Shown: positions 38,807 to 52,199, counted from the first letter of the stretch. The stretch: DNA of 64,000 nt from Linepithema humile (GCF_040581485.1 NC_090133.1:27306139-27370138); one strand, 5' to 3'. A program made the numbers and translations. Notes: generated by a model from the letters alone, not told the origin.

Positions 38807-41233
38807 TTAAGACTCGTTTTTCGGCATACAGTAATGTTGGCGGCTGTAATAATCCTGGCCATCTTCATTGTGACACCACGTTCCATCTGGAAAGTATGGG
38901 TCCATATTAAAGCTGATCATTTCGAAGCGTAATGCGTAAAGAGTTGGTGAATCTTTTTTACGGCAGTGCATAGTACAGGCTTTCCACGGTTCCGCGACAT
39001 TATGAAGGACCTGACCTCCCGGCCCACTTTCCAGTTCAATACTGAATTCATCCTTTAGATAGTCGTTGATTTTAATGCATTTATCGGTAGTTAACTGGGA
39101 GGTTGTCGTGCGATTTTCAGTGCAAAGCATTGAGTCATCGCACAGAACCACGTCGTAATATGGTCCTTCGCAACTCGCCGTTCTGCGAATTCCATGTTTG
39201 CAAGAACGTCGTCTGACTTTTACGCCTTTAGATTTCTCTAAGCAACTACTTCGACAGGGGCTTTCTTTCCATTCACTCCAGTTATCATCTTCACAATAAT
39301 CGAGAGGCGGTTGCAGATCGGGCACGCATTCTCCACCGCGACATTCTTTCTCGGGTGCGCAATAAGTGCCTAAAAAAATGAGATTAATTAAGCTGTAAGG
39401 TATTTAAGAGATCAGTAAGATAATGTACCTTCCAACGCTGATCCGATGAAGTTATGCCCATCCCGGTGTGGCGTTTCACACTGCAAAGTTTTACATATAT
39501 CAAGCAACGAGACGACGTTCGCATTCTTGTCGCGAAAATGTATTTCACATTGTGCTTTGGCGCACCATTGTCTTCCGGGTAAATTTTTATACCGCGTATG
39601 GTCATATGCGTCTTCGAGATTTTTCGTACGATCTCGAAGGCACTCTTTTATTTCCCAGAGTCCTTCAGCTATATTACGACTGCACTCGGACCATGTTACT
39701 TGACCTTGACGGGATTTTTCAAATGACATTATGTACTTGTTTGGATCACATGGTTTTGTATAATCGGAATCGTGTCCCATTCCTAAACTTTAAAACAAAG
39801 AAATTATTAATTTTGCTTTACTTAGTAATGATTATTGTAAATATTTTTATATTAAAATTTATTAATAACTTACATACAGAATAATTAAAGGAACAAATCT
39901 CTTAAAAGGGTTTGTTTACTATTTGCTTTTAAATTAAACAATTCAATAAATTTTTTTGAAACATATTTATACTTAATTTACATTAAAACTATTATATAGA
40001 ACTAGTAAAAACTATCATATAAAAACTTACACATGACCGATCTCATGAGCAGCAATGAGAGATGATGAAAAACTCGAGGATATTGCATCCGCAATACCAA
40101 ATTCTATTACCACACACGATTCAGGGAATTCGAGCACACTATTTTTGGATATACCTAGGGTACTATTTTTGACTACACCTTGCTCGGTATAATAAAGATT
40201 TATTCCGGTTAAATAAAAACTAACGTCCCAGTGATTCGGTTCATTGTTGTCCGTAGGATTAAAAGTTTCCGTGTAATTGCAGAACGAATACAATAGTTTC
40301 TGATCGTCGCCGCCGTAAACTGGCAAATTTGACGGTTGTTTATTCATAATTTTTAAATATACCAACGAAATATCGATAGAAACTCTCAAACTAGGATGAT
40401 GAAACACAGCTTGTACATTATTTACATACGCTAATATCATCATGCGCAACATTTCTTTATTTCCGTCCAGAAAAGGCATGAACGTACGATATGCGGCTTC
40501 GTCGAGAAAAACAGCCAATTCTATAGTTAATTTTTTTTCCGTATTTCTTACATGATGTCGATTTAGTTTAAAATTATCAAATTTACGAAAACTTGAATCA
40601 GCAGATATTTGCAATGATTTTTTAATTTGGTGAGGTTTGCCAAATGAAATATTAATTTCTTTTTTAATGCAAAGATCGTTGATTGAGGACGAAGACGCAA
40701 AGTCATGCCGCAAAGGTTTAATTTCCAACGTTTTATCTTTCAGAAAATCGAATCCTTCCTACTTTCGAAAAAAATACGTTAATGTTCTTACGTGTTCATG
40801 CTTATATTTACAGCAAAGACAATTTGAGATTGAAAGTAAAAACTACTTGTTTTTTATATAGTATTACTGACCCATCCATGTTTTTGACAAAAATTTATGG
40901 CCGCTGTGCTGACATGATCTTTGTGAAAATAATAGCAAGGATCTGATGCGTTTAATAGCGACAATTCTTCTGTGATGCCTTTTGCGTCATGTTTTCATAC
41001 TTTAAACAAGGACGATACAATTTGGTCGTTTCTACGCAGGTTTAGCTGAATTTATGTTCCAAAAACTTTCAGAGTTAGTGGTATCTGCAAATTGAATAAC
41101 AATAAATAAAAAACTTAATCATTTTCGAATAATATTTATTTGAAACGTTGAGCAATGAATAAAGCAGTACAATAAAACTCATATATTTATTCCGCACTTG
41201 TCAAATTCAGTGCCGGCAGTAATATTGTTTCTC
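38807..41233 (-). pseudogene. B: broken ADAMTS-like protease gene, chimeric
   Basis: Exons 5 (39369-38807), 4 (39787-39429) and 3 (40758-40031) are open and keep HEIGHV|LGMGHD. Exon 2 (41084-40872) carries two in-frame stops: TAA at 41054-41052 in place of a glutamine codon and TGA at 40997-40995 in place of a tryptophan codon. Exon 1 is reduced to a stump (41233-41186) without start codon or signal peptide, the same deletion as in A0, and it has a further TAA. The basic cleavage site KLKRR reads KLNRHH, and one C-terminal cysteine is serine (YYSRQHYC). The 3' side of the gene matches A/C-type sequence and the 5' side matches A0, with the switch inside exon 2 near 40975. Confidence 0.88.
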
Positions 41234-41441
41234 TCGTTTTTCAATTTTGAGTACTTAAAAATGTTTAAGGAACGTCATCTTATACATATATCCAACTACT
41301 TATTATATACATACATATGTTATACTACTCTCATGTTCGTTGTATCTTCTGATCGCGTATAGAATACAAACTGTCTAGGTGGGAATAAAATTCGTGTCGT
41401 GTGACATTTATTGTATATACCATATACCTCCTCTGTAACAT

Positions 41442-41552
41442 ATACAGGGTGTCCTAATAAAATATATACATTTAACAAGTTAACGTCTATCTATTTTATT
41501 TGTAAAAACATATGGGAGTAAAATGAATATACATTTTATTGGGACACCCTAT
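41442..41552. mobile_element. palindromic MITE upstream of B
   Basis: Almost identical to the copy at 34796, with the same flanks, as part of the 6.65 kb duplication. The spacer 41234-41797 holds nothing else recognisable. Confidence 0.8.
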
Positions 41553-41797
41553 ACACATATCTTTTTCTTTCAGTTCTGATTTGTATATTTCACATATAAT
41601 ATTTGCGATAACGGTGGAATTTAAAAAAATATGAATTGTGATCGATATTAGAATATGTAACATTATTGTTACACATTTTGAATATTATTTTACTACCGAA
41701 CGAATTGCTCAACTATTTTAGACTGATTTACGATTGTTTCATATTTTTCCCCTTTTTTGACCTTTATTCACACACGATAATCTTTCGACAATTATTC

Positions 41798-44303
41798 TTA
41801 AGAGTAGCTTTCCGGAATACAATAATGTTGGCGGCAGTAATAATCTTGGCCATCTTTATTGTGACACCATGTTCCATCTGGAAGGTATGGGTTCATATTA
41901 ACGCCGATCATTTCGAAGCGTAATGCGTAAAGAGTTGGTGAATCTTTTTTACGGCAGTGTACAGTACAGGCCTTCCACGGTTCTGCGACATTATGAAGGA
42001 CCTGAACTACTGGCCCACTTTCCAGTTCAATACTGAATTCATGCTTTAGATAGTTGTTGATTTGAATGCATTTATTGGTAGCTAACTGGGAGGCTGTCGT
42101 GCGATTTTTAGTGCAAAGTATCGAGTCATCGCACAGAACCACGTTGTAATATGGTCCTTTACAACTCGCCGTTCTGCGAATTCCATGTTTGCAAGAACGT
42201 CGTTTGACTTTTACGCCTTTAGATTTTTCCAAGCAATTACTTCGACAGGGGCTTTCTTTCCATTCACTCCAGTTATCATTTTCATAATAATCGAGAGGCG
42301 GTTGCAGATAGGGCACGCATTCCCCACCGCGACATTCTTTCCCGGGTGCGCAATAAGTGCCTAAAAAAATGAGATTAATTAAATCATAAACTATTTGAGA
42401 GATCAGCAAGTGGAAACGCACCTTCCAACGCCGGTCCCGTGAAGTAAAAGCCTTTTTTATTAGGCGTTTCACATTGCAAAGTTTGACATATATCAAGCAA
42501 AGAAACGACGTTCGCATCCTTGTCGCGAAAAAATATTTCACATTGTGCTTTAGCGCTCCATTGTCTTCCGGGTAAATTTTTATACCGCGCATGGTCATAT
42601 GCGTTTTCGAGATTTTTCGTACGATCTCGAAGGCACTTTTTTGTTTTCCAGAGTTTTTCAGCTATATTACGACTGCACTCGGACCATGTTACTTGACCTT
42701 GACGGAATTTTCTAGATGACATTATGTACTTGTATGTATCACATGGTTTTGTATAATCGGAATCGTGTCGCATTCCTAAACTATAAAACAAAGAACTTAT
42801 TAATTTTGCTTTACTTAGCAATGATCATTGTCTCTCAATATTTTTATATTAAAATTTATTAATAATTTACATACTGAATAATTAAAGGAACAAATCTCTT
42901 AAAAAGGTTTGTTTATTTTCTGCTTTTAAACTAAACAATTCAGTAAATTTTTTTGAAACATATTTATACTTAATTTACACTAAAACTATTATATAAAACT
43001 AGTAAAAACTATTATATAAAAACTTACACATGACCGATCTCATGAGCAGTAGAGAGAGACGATGAAAAACCCGAGGATACAACATCCGCAATACCGAATT
43101 CTGCTATCACACACGATTGAAATAATTTGCACGCACTATTTTTGTTGGATATACCTAGGGTACTATTTTCGACTACGCCTTGATCGGTGTAACAAAGATT
43201 TATTCCGGTTAGATAAAGACCAACGTCCCAGTGATCTGGATCATTGTCGTCCGTAGGGTTAAGAGTTCCCATGTAATTGCAGAACGAATACAATAGTTTT
43301 AGATCGTCGCCGCCGTAAACTGGCAAATTTGACGGTTGTTTATTCATAATTTCCAAATATACCAACGAAATATCGATAGAAACTCCCAAACTAGGATGAT
43401 GGAACACAGCTTGAATATTATTCACATACGCTAATATCAACATATGCAACATTTGCTCATCGTTGTCCAGAAATGGCATGAAGATACGATATGCGGCTTC
43501 GTCGAAGAAAACAGCCAGTTCTATAGTTAATTTTTTTTGTGTATTTTGTACATAACGCCGCTTCAGTTTAAAATTATCCAAATTGTGGAAACTTGTGTCT
43601 GCAGATAATTGCAAAGATTTTTTAATTTGGTGAGGCTTGCCAAATGAAATATTAATTTCTTGTGTAATACAAAGATTGTTGATTGAGGACGAAGACGCAA
43701 AGTCATGCCGCAAAGGTTTAATTTCCAACGTTTTATCTTTCAGAAAAACAAATCCTTCCTACTTTCGAAAAAAATACGTTAATGTTTTTACGTGTTCATG
43801 CTTATATTTACAGCAAAGACAATTTGAGATTGAAAGTAAAAACTATTTGTTTTTTATATAGTATTACTGACCCATCCATGTTCTTGACAAAAATTTATGG
43901 CCGCTGTGCTGATATGATCTTTGTGAAAATAATAGCAAGGATCTGATGCGTCTAATAGCGATAGTTCTTCTGTGATCCTTTTTGCGTCATATTTCCATTT
44001 TTTAAACATGGACGATACATTTTGATCGCTCCTATGCAAGTTTAACTGAATTTGTGTTCCAAAAACTTTCAGAGTTAATGATATCTGCAATTTGAATAAC
44101 AATAAATAAAAGTCTCAATAATTCTGGAATAATATTTGAAACGTTAAGCAATGAGTATATAATGCAACACAATAAAACTCACGTACTTCCTCTGCGCTTG
44201 TCGAATTCAATGTTGGCAGTAATATCGTTTCGACATCTTGCGTGATATACGCGTACGTTTCATTTAATAATATTACTAACATCAATTTCAATATGAAGAA
44301 CAT
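41798..44303 (-). CDS. C: secreted ADAMTS-like zinc metalloprotease, 5 exons, 660 aa
   Basis: Exons: 44303-44187, 44084-43872, 43758-43028, 42780-42422, 42360-41798; phases agree and no stops are seen. Same domain order and length as A: signal peptide MFFILKLMLVILL, propeptide with KLKRR, catalytic domain with HEIGHV|LGMRHD, Met-turn YIMS, disintegrin-like end TYCAPGKECRGGECV, TSP1 and cysteine-rich end. Intron positions and most intron sequence are shared with A, 6.65 kb away. In the TSP1 region two cysteines of A are changed (LDYYENDNW and CRSNCLEKS keep the core C..C, but the cysteine before EDDNW is tyrosine), so one disulfide may be lost. An open frame runs through intron 4, so unspliced transcripts would also be translatable there. 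Confidence 0.92.
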
Positions 44304-44540
44304 GTTATTTCTCGCGATTGTCAGTTTGAGTACTTAAAAATGTTTTATCAACGTTTTTTTTTGTATAAAATTACTTATTACATACATACGCTATAATGCT
44401 CTTTTTGCTGCTGCAGATTCTGAGCATTCAATGTTCGTTGTATCTTCCAATCGCGCACAAACACATACTGATATCTACGTTTAGGAATATCATTCGTATC
44501 CTGTGACACTTATTGTATATATATTTTCTTTGTTACATAT

Positions 44541-44646
44541 ACAAAGTGTCCTAATAAAATGTATACATAATAATAAGTTATCGTTTGTCTATTCTGTTGA
44601 AATATATGGTAATAAAATGTATGTACGTTTTATTGGTCCATCTTGT
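44541..44646. mobile_element. palindromic MITE upstream of C
   Basis: Copy of the element at 37886, with near-identical flanks. The spacer 44304-45459 has no gene and repeats the AT-rich (AAAT)n tract near 45018. Confidence 0.7.
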
Positions 44647-45459
44647 ATATTCGTATTTTCCTTTTCGACTTTGAATTGTATATTTTTCACATAAACCTTG
44701 CAATATCGTGGGAATTAAAAAATGCGGTATGAATTATGGTTGATATGTAAAATGTGTAACATTATTCACAAATATTTTAATCAATATTCACAAACGTTAA
44801 AGAAATTTTAATGAATAACAATTTTAAAAAGACTAGATCATAACATTGTGCGCGTGTAATTTAGCCTTATAAATATCATATTATATATTGTTAAATATAA
44901 ATATTATATACTTTAAAAGTAAAATACAATCGGTTACGGATTTACTGATTGACTAAGAAAATATATTGTAATTAATCCATTTCTAAGATCGTTACTTATT
45001 CGGAGCTCATGAATTCAGTAAATAAATAAATAAATAAATGCTTTTACCAAATAATATTTAATATCTTTTGATTATGTAATAAAATTTTTTTTCTTTTTTC
45101 CGAAATAAAAATTATTTTTATTATATATGAAATATATGAAAATACCTTTTTTTTATTCAGTTATTAATTTTATTGTTTTGTAAACATGTTAATTACTTAT
45201 TATCTATATTTTTTCACGTTTTTAATAATGCTAATCGACGTATTTCATTTTAGATGCTAATAATTTGACAAAATTCTTTGTCCACTTTTCTTCATCAAAC
45301 AAGATATGCATGATAGATGCATCTACAAAACGGATGTTAACAGATCGACCTATTGAATATTCATATCAAACGAATGGACCAACTATTCTAGATTAATTAA
45401 CGCGTTTTTTTTTTCTCAATTTTCTTTTACACTCGTTGATAATCTTCCGACAATTATTC

Positions 45460-47080
45460 TTAAGACTCGCTTTTCGGCACACAGTAATGTTGGCGGCAGT
45501 AATAATCTTGGCCATCTTCATTGTGACACCACGTTCCATCTGGAAAGTATGGGTCCATATTAAAGCTGATCATTTCGAAGCGAAATGCGTAAAGAGTTGG
45601 TGAATCTTTTTTACGGCAGTGTATAGTACAGGCTTTCCACGGTTCCGCGACATTATGAAGGACTTGAACTCCCGGCCCACTTTCCAGTTCAATACTGAAT
45701 TCATGCTTTAGATAATCGTTGATTTTAATGCATTTATCGGTAGTTAACTGGGAGGTTGTCGTGCGATTTTCAGTGCAAAGCATCGAGTCATCGTACAGAA
45801 CCACGTCGTAATATGGTCCTTCGCAACTCGCCGTTCTGCGAATTCCATGTTTGCAAGAACGTCGTCTGACTTTTACGCCTTTAGATTTCTCCAAGCAACT
45901 ACTTCGACAGGGGCTTTCTTTCCATTCACTCCAGTTATCATCTTCACAATAATCGAGAGGCGGTTGCAGATCGGGCACGCATTCTTCGCTTCAACATTCT
46001 TTCCCGGGTGCGCAATAAGTGCCTAAAAAATGAGATTAATTAAGCTGTAAGGTATTTAAGAGATCAGTAAGATAATGTACCTTCCAACGCTGATCCGATG
46101 AAGTTATACCCATCTCGGTGTGGCGTTTCACATTGCAAAGTTTTACATATATCAAGCAATGAGACGACGTTCGCATCCTTGTCGCGAAAATGTATTTCAC
46201 ATTGTGCTTTGGCGCACCATTGTCTTCCGGGTAAATTTTTATACCGCGCATGGTCATATGCGTCTTCGAGATTTTTCGTACGATCTCGAAGGCACTTTTT
46301 TGTTTCCCAGAGTCCTTCAACTATATTACGACTGCACTCGGACCATGTTACTTGACCTTGACGTGATTTTTCAGATGACATTATGTACTTGTTTGGGTCA
46401 CATAGTTTTGTACAATCGGAATCGTGTTCCATTTCTAAACTTTAAAACAAAGAAATTATTAATTTTGCTTTACTTAGCAATGATTATTGTAAATATTTTT
46501 ATATTAAAATTTATTAATAACTTACAGACTGAATAATTAAAGGAACAAATCTTTTAAAAGGGTTTGTTTACTATTTGCTTTTAAATTAAACAATTCAATA
46601 AATTTTTTTGAAACATATTTATACTTAATTTACATTAAAACTATTATATAGAACTAGTAAAAACTATTATATAAAAACTTACACATGACCGATCTCATGA
46701 GCAGCAATGAGAGATGAGTTTAATAGCGTTTAATAGCGATAATTCTTCTGTGATCATTTTTGCGTCATATTTCCATTCTTTAAGCAAGGACGATACTATA
46801 TGATTGTTGGTATGCAAGTTCAACTGAATTTGTGTTCCAAAAACTTTCAGAGTTAGTGGTATCTGCAATTTGAATAACAATGAATAAAAGACTTAATAAT
46901 TCTGGAATAATATTTGAAACGTTGAGCAATGAATATATAATGCAACACTATAAAAATCACGTACTTCTTCTGCGCTTGTCGAATTCAATGCTGGCAATAA
47001 TATTGTTTCGATATCTTGCGTTATATACGCGCATGTATATTTAATAATAATACTAACAGCAATTTCAATACGAAAAACAT
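45460..47080 (-). pseudogene. D: decayed ADAMTS-like protease gene
   Basis: Exon 5 (46022-45460) contains an in-frame TGA at 45993-45991, where relatives have an arginine or tryptophan codon. Exon 4 (46439-46081) is open, but the zinc-motif glycine is glutamate (L-E-M-E-H-D). Nearly all of exon 3, intron 2 and the 3' half of exon 2 are deleted: the HEIGH end of exon 3 (from 46684) runs straight into exon 2 sequence near 46717. Exon 1 (from ATG at 47080) is shifted by a one-base loss after the signal peptide and reaches a stop. The gene has at least three independent lesions. It is the partner of B in the duplicated unit. Confidence 0.92.
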
Positions 47081-47298
47081 GTTGTTTCTCACGTTTTTTA
47101 GTTTGCGTATTTGAAAATGTTTAAAAATATATATAACGTCTTCTTATATATTAAATTACTTATTACGTACATACGTTATACTACTCTCACGTTCGTTGTA
47201 TCTTCTGATCGCGTATAGAACAGATACTGGCGCCTAGGTTTGGAAGTATAATTCGTGTCGTGTGACATTTATTGTATATATTTCTCCTTTGCTACGTT

Positions 47299-47408
47299 TA
47301 CAAAGTGTCCGAGTAAAATATATACACATTTAAAAAGTTAATGTGTATTTATTTTACTTGTAAAAATATATGGAATAAAATGTATATACATTTTATTGCG
47401 ACACCTTA
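47299..47408. mobile_element. palindromic MITE upstream of D
   Basis: Diverged copy of the element at 34796 in the same relative place. The spacer 47081-48274 holds no gene; it is AT-rich with T runs near 47815. Confidence 0.65.
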
Positions 47409-48274
47409 TCTTCTTTTTTCAGTTCTGATTTGTATATTTCACATATAATATTTGCGATAATGGTAAAATTTTAACAAATATGAATTGTGATTGATATGTA
47501 GAATATGTAACATTATTGTTAAATATTTTCAATATTATTTTCAAACATCAAGAAAATGTTAATTAACGACAATTTTAGAATGACTAGAACATGACATTGC
47601 TGGCGCAATTTAGCCGAATAAATATTGTGATATGTTATAAAACTAAGTTATATTTGGTTACTGATTTTCTGATTGACTAAGAGAATACATCGAAACTTAT
47701 CCGTTTCTGACAGCGTTCTCTATGCAATTACGGTGCTCACATGAGTTTAAATGATAAATAAGTAAAAATTTTTAATAAATAATTATGTATATTTTTTAAT
47801 TACGTAATAAAATTTTTTTTATTTTTTTTTGTTTATTAATCGTTTATATATAAGTATTAATGAAACATTGGTAGTCTATTGAAATACATAACATAGTAAG
47901 TGACGTCATTGTTCTCGTCCATTTTTTCGACATAATATCTCATACGAAATAAAAATATCTCTACTATATTTAGCTACTTATTTTTGCGTTTTGTAAACAT
48001 ATTAAATATTACTTATTATTTTGTTATTTTTTCATGTTTGTATAATCGACGGAATTAGTCGTAGATGCTGATAATTGAACGTAATTCTTGATCCATTTGT
48101 TTTTATTAAGTAAGATTTGGATGATACGTTAAACATATGTTAATAACAACAGATTGTTTGATCGAACATTTGGTACCAAACGAATCGACCAACTATTTTA
48201 GACTGATGTACGCGCGTTTTATAATTTTCTCTTTTCTGCATCCTCGTTCACTCACATCGATAATCTTTCGACAA

Positions 48275-50769
48275 TTATTTTTGAGTGTAGTTTTCCGGCC
48301 GACAATAATGTTGGCGGCAGTAATAATCCTGGCCATCTTTATTGTGACACCACGTTCCATCTGGAACGTATGGATCGATATCCAAGCTGAGCAATTCCAA
48401 GCGTGGTGCGTAGTAATAATTTGAATGTTTAAGTACGCAGTGTATGGTACAGGCCTTCCACGGTTCCTCGTAACTATGAAAGGGCTTAACTTGCCGTGGC
48501 GCCACGTGTTCTAATTCGACACCAAATAATTTTAAATCTTCATTATTGCCAAATTCAATGCATTTCAGGAGAGTGAAGTTGTAGATTTTCGTGCGATTTT
48601 TAGTACAGAGCATCGAGTCATCGCACAGAGCCACGTCGTAATATGGTCCTTCGCAACTCGCCGTTCTGTGAAGTCCATGTTTGCAAGAACGTCGTTTGAC
48701 TTTTACGCCTTTAGATTTCTCTAAACAACTACTTTGACAGGGGCTCTCTTTCCATTCACTCCAATTATCTTCTTCACAATAATCGAGAGGCGGTTTCAGA
48801 ACGGGCACGCATTCTCCGCCCCAACATTCCTTCCCGGGTGCGCAATAAGTGCCTAAAAAATGAGATTAATTAAGCCATAAACTATTTGAGAGATCAGCAA
48901 ATGGAAACGCACCGTCCAACGCCGGTCCCGTTAAGTAAAAGCCTTTCTTATGAGGCGTTTCACATTCCAAGGTTTTGCATATATCAAGCAACGAGACTAC
49001 GTTCGCATCCTTGTCTCGGAAATATACTTCGCATTGTGCTTTGGCAGTCCATTCTCTTCCGGGTAAATTTTGATACCGCGAATGGTCAAATACGTCTTCG
49101 AGATTTTTCGTACGATCTCGAAGACATGGTTTTGTGTGCCATAGTCTGCTAGCTATATCACGACTACACTCGGACCATGCTATTTGTCCTTGATGGAATT
49201 GGTAGGATGACATTATATATTTGTATGTTTTACATGGTTTTGTATAATCGGAATCGTGTTCCATTCCTAAACTTTAAAACAAAGAAATTATTAATTTTGC
49301 TTTACTTAGCAATGATTATTGTCAATATTTTTTTATTAAAATTTATTAATAATTAACATACTGAATAATTAAAGGAACAAATCTCTTAAAAGAATTTGTT
49401 TACTTTTTGCTTTTAAACTAAACAATTCAGTAAATTTTTTTGAAACATATTTATACTTAATTTACACTAAAACTATTATATAAAACTAGTAAAAACTATT
49501 ATATAAAAACTTACACATGACCGATCTCATGAGCAGTAGTGAGAGACGATGAAAAACCCGAGGATACAGTATCCGCAATACCGAATTCTGTTACCACACA
49601 CGACTGAAATAATGTGCACGCACTATTTTTGTTAGATATACCTAGGGTACTATTTTCGACTACGCCTTGCTCGGTGTAATAAAGATTTCTTCCGGTTAGA
49701 TAAAGACCAACGTCCCAGTGATCTGGATCATTGTCGTCCGTAGGATTAAGAGTTTCCGTGTAATTACAGAACGAATGCAATCGTTTCTTATCGCCGCCGT
49801 AAACTGGCAAATTTGACGGTTGTTTATTCATAATTTTCAAATATACCAACGAAATATCGACAGAAACTCCCAAACTAGGATGATGGAACACAGCTTCTAT
49901 ATTATTTACATACGCTAATATCATCATGCGCAACATTTCTTTATTTCCGTCCAGAAAAGACATGAACGTACGATATGCAGCTTCGTCGAGAAAAACAGCC
50001 AATTCTATAGTTAATTTTTTTTTCGTATTTTTTACACGACGTTGCTTCAGTTTAAAATTGTCCAAATTATGAAAACTTGTGTCTGCAGATAATTGCAAAG
50101 ATCTTTTAATTAGGTGAGATTTGCCAAATGAAATGTTAATTTCTTCTTTAACGCAAAAATCGTCGGTTAAAGACGAAGACGCCAAGTCATCCCGCAATGG
50201 TCTAATTTCCAACGTGACATTCTTCAAGAGAACGAATCCTTCCTACATTAGATAAATATGTGTCAAGTTTTTGCTTACCATGTTTATAAATAAAACAAAA
50301 AAAAGTTAAGATTAAAAGTTAAAACAATTTAATTTTTATATGGTACACTGACCCATCCAGATTCTTTACGATAGTTTATGGCCGAAATGCTGATATGATC
50401 TTCGTGAAAATAATAGCAAGGATCCGATGCATTTAATTCTGACAATTTTTTTGTGATGTCTGTTGCGTCATGTTTCCATAATTTAAATGTAGGTACTATT
50501 TGGTCATTTCTATGCAGATTTAACTGAATCTGTGTTCCAAAAACTTTAAGAGTTAACGGTATCTGAAAATTAGATGACAATAAATAAAAGATATGACAAT
50601 TATCGAATATTTTAGACATTTAACAATGAGTGAAGCTGTAGAACTAACGTACTTTCTCTGTGTTTTTCAAATTCAATGTTGGCAGCAATATTGTTTCGAT
50701 ATTTTGTGTGATATACGCGTACGATTTATTTAATAAAATTATTATCACCAACTTCAATATGAAAAACAT
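48275..50769 (-). CDS. E: secreted ADAMTS-like zinc metalloprotease, 5 exons, 663 aa
   Basis: Exons: 50769-50653, 50562-50353, 50242-49515, 49271-48913, 48852-48275; phases agree. The first exon has only 39 codons (signal peptide MFFILKLVIIILLNKSYA) and is too short to stand out as an open frame. Active site HEIGHV|LGMEHD and Met-turn YIMS are intact. The presumed cleavage region reads KLKQRR. The TSP1 and cysteine-rich end carry a five-residue longer tail (PENYTQK) and a different middle segment (VAPRQVKPFHSYEEPWKAC) from A and C. Exon 5 and most of exon 4 match F and G closely, while intron 3 and the 3' part of exon 3 match A, B and C, so the gene is a patchwork. Confidence 0.9.
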
Positions 50770-50802
50770 GTTTCTTGCGCTTTTTAATTATAGTACTTGG
50801 AA

Positions 50803-50850
50803 ACGTTTTATTAACGTTTTATTAACGTTTTATTAATGTTTTATAACGTC
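50803..50850. repeat. (aacgttttatt)n repeat just upstream of E
   Basis: Three to four tandem copies of an 11-base unit, 35-80 bases 5' of the start codon. Present also in F and enlarged in G, absent from A, C and H. Confidence 0.85.
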
Positions 50851-51003
50851 TTTTTATGTATTATATTACTTATAATATACGTTATAATACCTTCCGGTTT
50901 GTCGTATCTTCTGATCGCGTATTGAATACATACTGGCATCTAGGTTTAGGAATCTCATTCGTGTCGGGTGACACTTGTTGTGTATATATTTTTTGTGCAA
51001 CAC

Positions 51004-51331
51004 ATACAGGATGTCCCAATGGAATGTAGACACACTTAGCAAGTTAATGTCTGTCCATTTTGTTATAATATATAATGGTAAAATGTATGTAGGATCATTG
51101 ACGGAAATGCTCATGCACTTAAAGAATACTTTATTATAAATATGAAATAAACATAAGGCGTGTTCTTTTATCGTGAGATCTCTCACGACATCTTACTATT
51201 ACTACGACAAAGACTAAACTAACTTATCGTTATTCTAATCGCTGCTAGGCGCGGACGCGCAGCGTGCGCATGGCAAACGGATTTCCGATTTCTAAATGTA
51301 TATATACACTTTATTGGGACATTCTTTATGT
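51004..51331. mobile_element. palindromic MITE with nested insert, upstream of E
   Basis: Outer ends ataca-ggatgtcccaat and ttattgggacatt are those of the array MITE. About 200 bases are inserted near 51089-51290, with a GC-rich core (aggcgcggacgcgcagcg near 51247) unlike its surroundings. The same insert is in the spacers of F and G. The spacer 50770-52199 has no gene. Confidence 0.65.
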
Positions 51332-52199
51332 ATGTATTGTTTTTTTCGATTCTAAATTGTATATTTCATTGTATTTAATACATATATTTAATACGTGTAA
51401 GCAGTGGAATTTTATAAAATGCAAATTATGATTCATATGTTGAATATGTAACACTATTCACAAACATTACTCACGAACGCAAAAAATTTTAATGAATGAA
51501 AATTTTAGAATGACTGGAACTTAATATTGCTGACGCAATTTAACATTATAAATATCAAATTTAATATAAAAGGAAAATACAATTGCTTATCGCTTTACTG
51601 AGTTAGAAACTATATTGTAACTTATTCATTTCTGACGTGCTGTATTCGGTTACCGAGTTTATGTGTTCAATAAATAAATAATAGTATGTACCAAATAATT
51701 TTGAAAATTATGATATTTTTTAATAAAATTTTCTTAATTTTTTTGTTTATTAATCGTTTCTGTATAGGTTATTAATGAAACATTAGTAGTCTATTGAAAT
51801 ACATAACACAGTGAGTGACGTCATCACTCTCCTTTATTTTTTCGACACAATATTTCATACGAAATAAAAATATTTCTACTATATTTCGCTACTTATTTTT
51901 GCGTTTTGTAAACATATTAAATATTACTTATTATTTTTTTGTTATTTTTTCATGTTTGTATTATTGCTAATCGACGGAATTAATTTTGGATGCTGATAAT
52001 TCGATGTAAGTCTTAGTCTATTTCTCTTTATTAAGTAAATTGTGGATGATACACAAAACAGATGTTAATAACGACAGATTGTTTGATCGAACATTTGGTA
52101 CCAAACGAATTGACCAACTATTCTAGACTGATGTACGCGCGTTTTATAATTTTCTCTTTTCTCCATTCTCGTTCACTCACATCGATAATCTTTCGACAA

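Noticed and set aside
39468..39884. 138-codon plus-strand open frame, repeated at 46120
   Set aside because: It is antisense to exon 4 of B and D and recurs only because the sense gene is duplicated.
38807..40758. Exons 3-5 of B considered as a shorter active gene
   Set aside because: No signal peptide is available and the propeptide exon has two stops. A secreted protease cannot be made without an unseen new start.
48137..48424. Plus-strand frames with a hydrophobic stretch (also at 52062, 56331, 35018, 41666)
   Set aside because: They are antisense to the conserved 3' end of exon 5 and mirror its cysteine-rich codons. There is no independent start or splice support.
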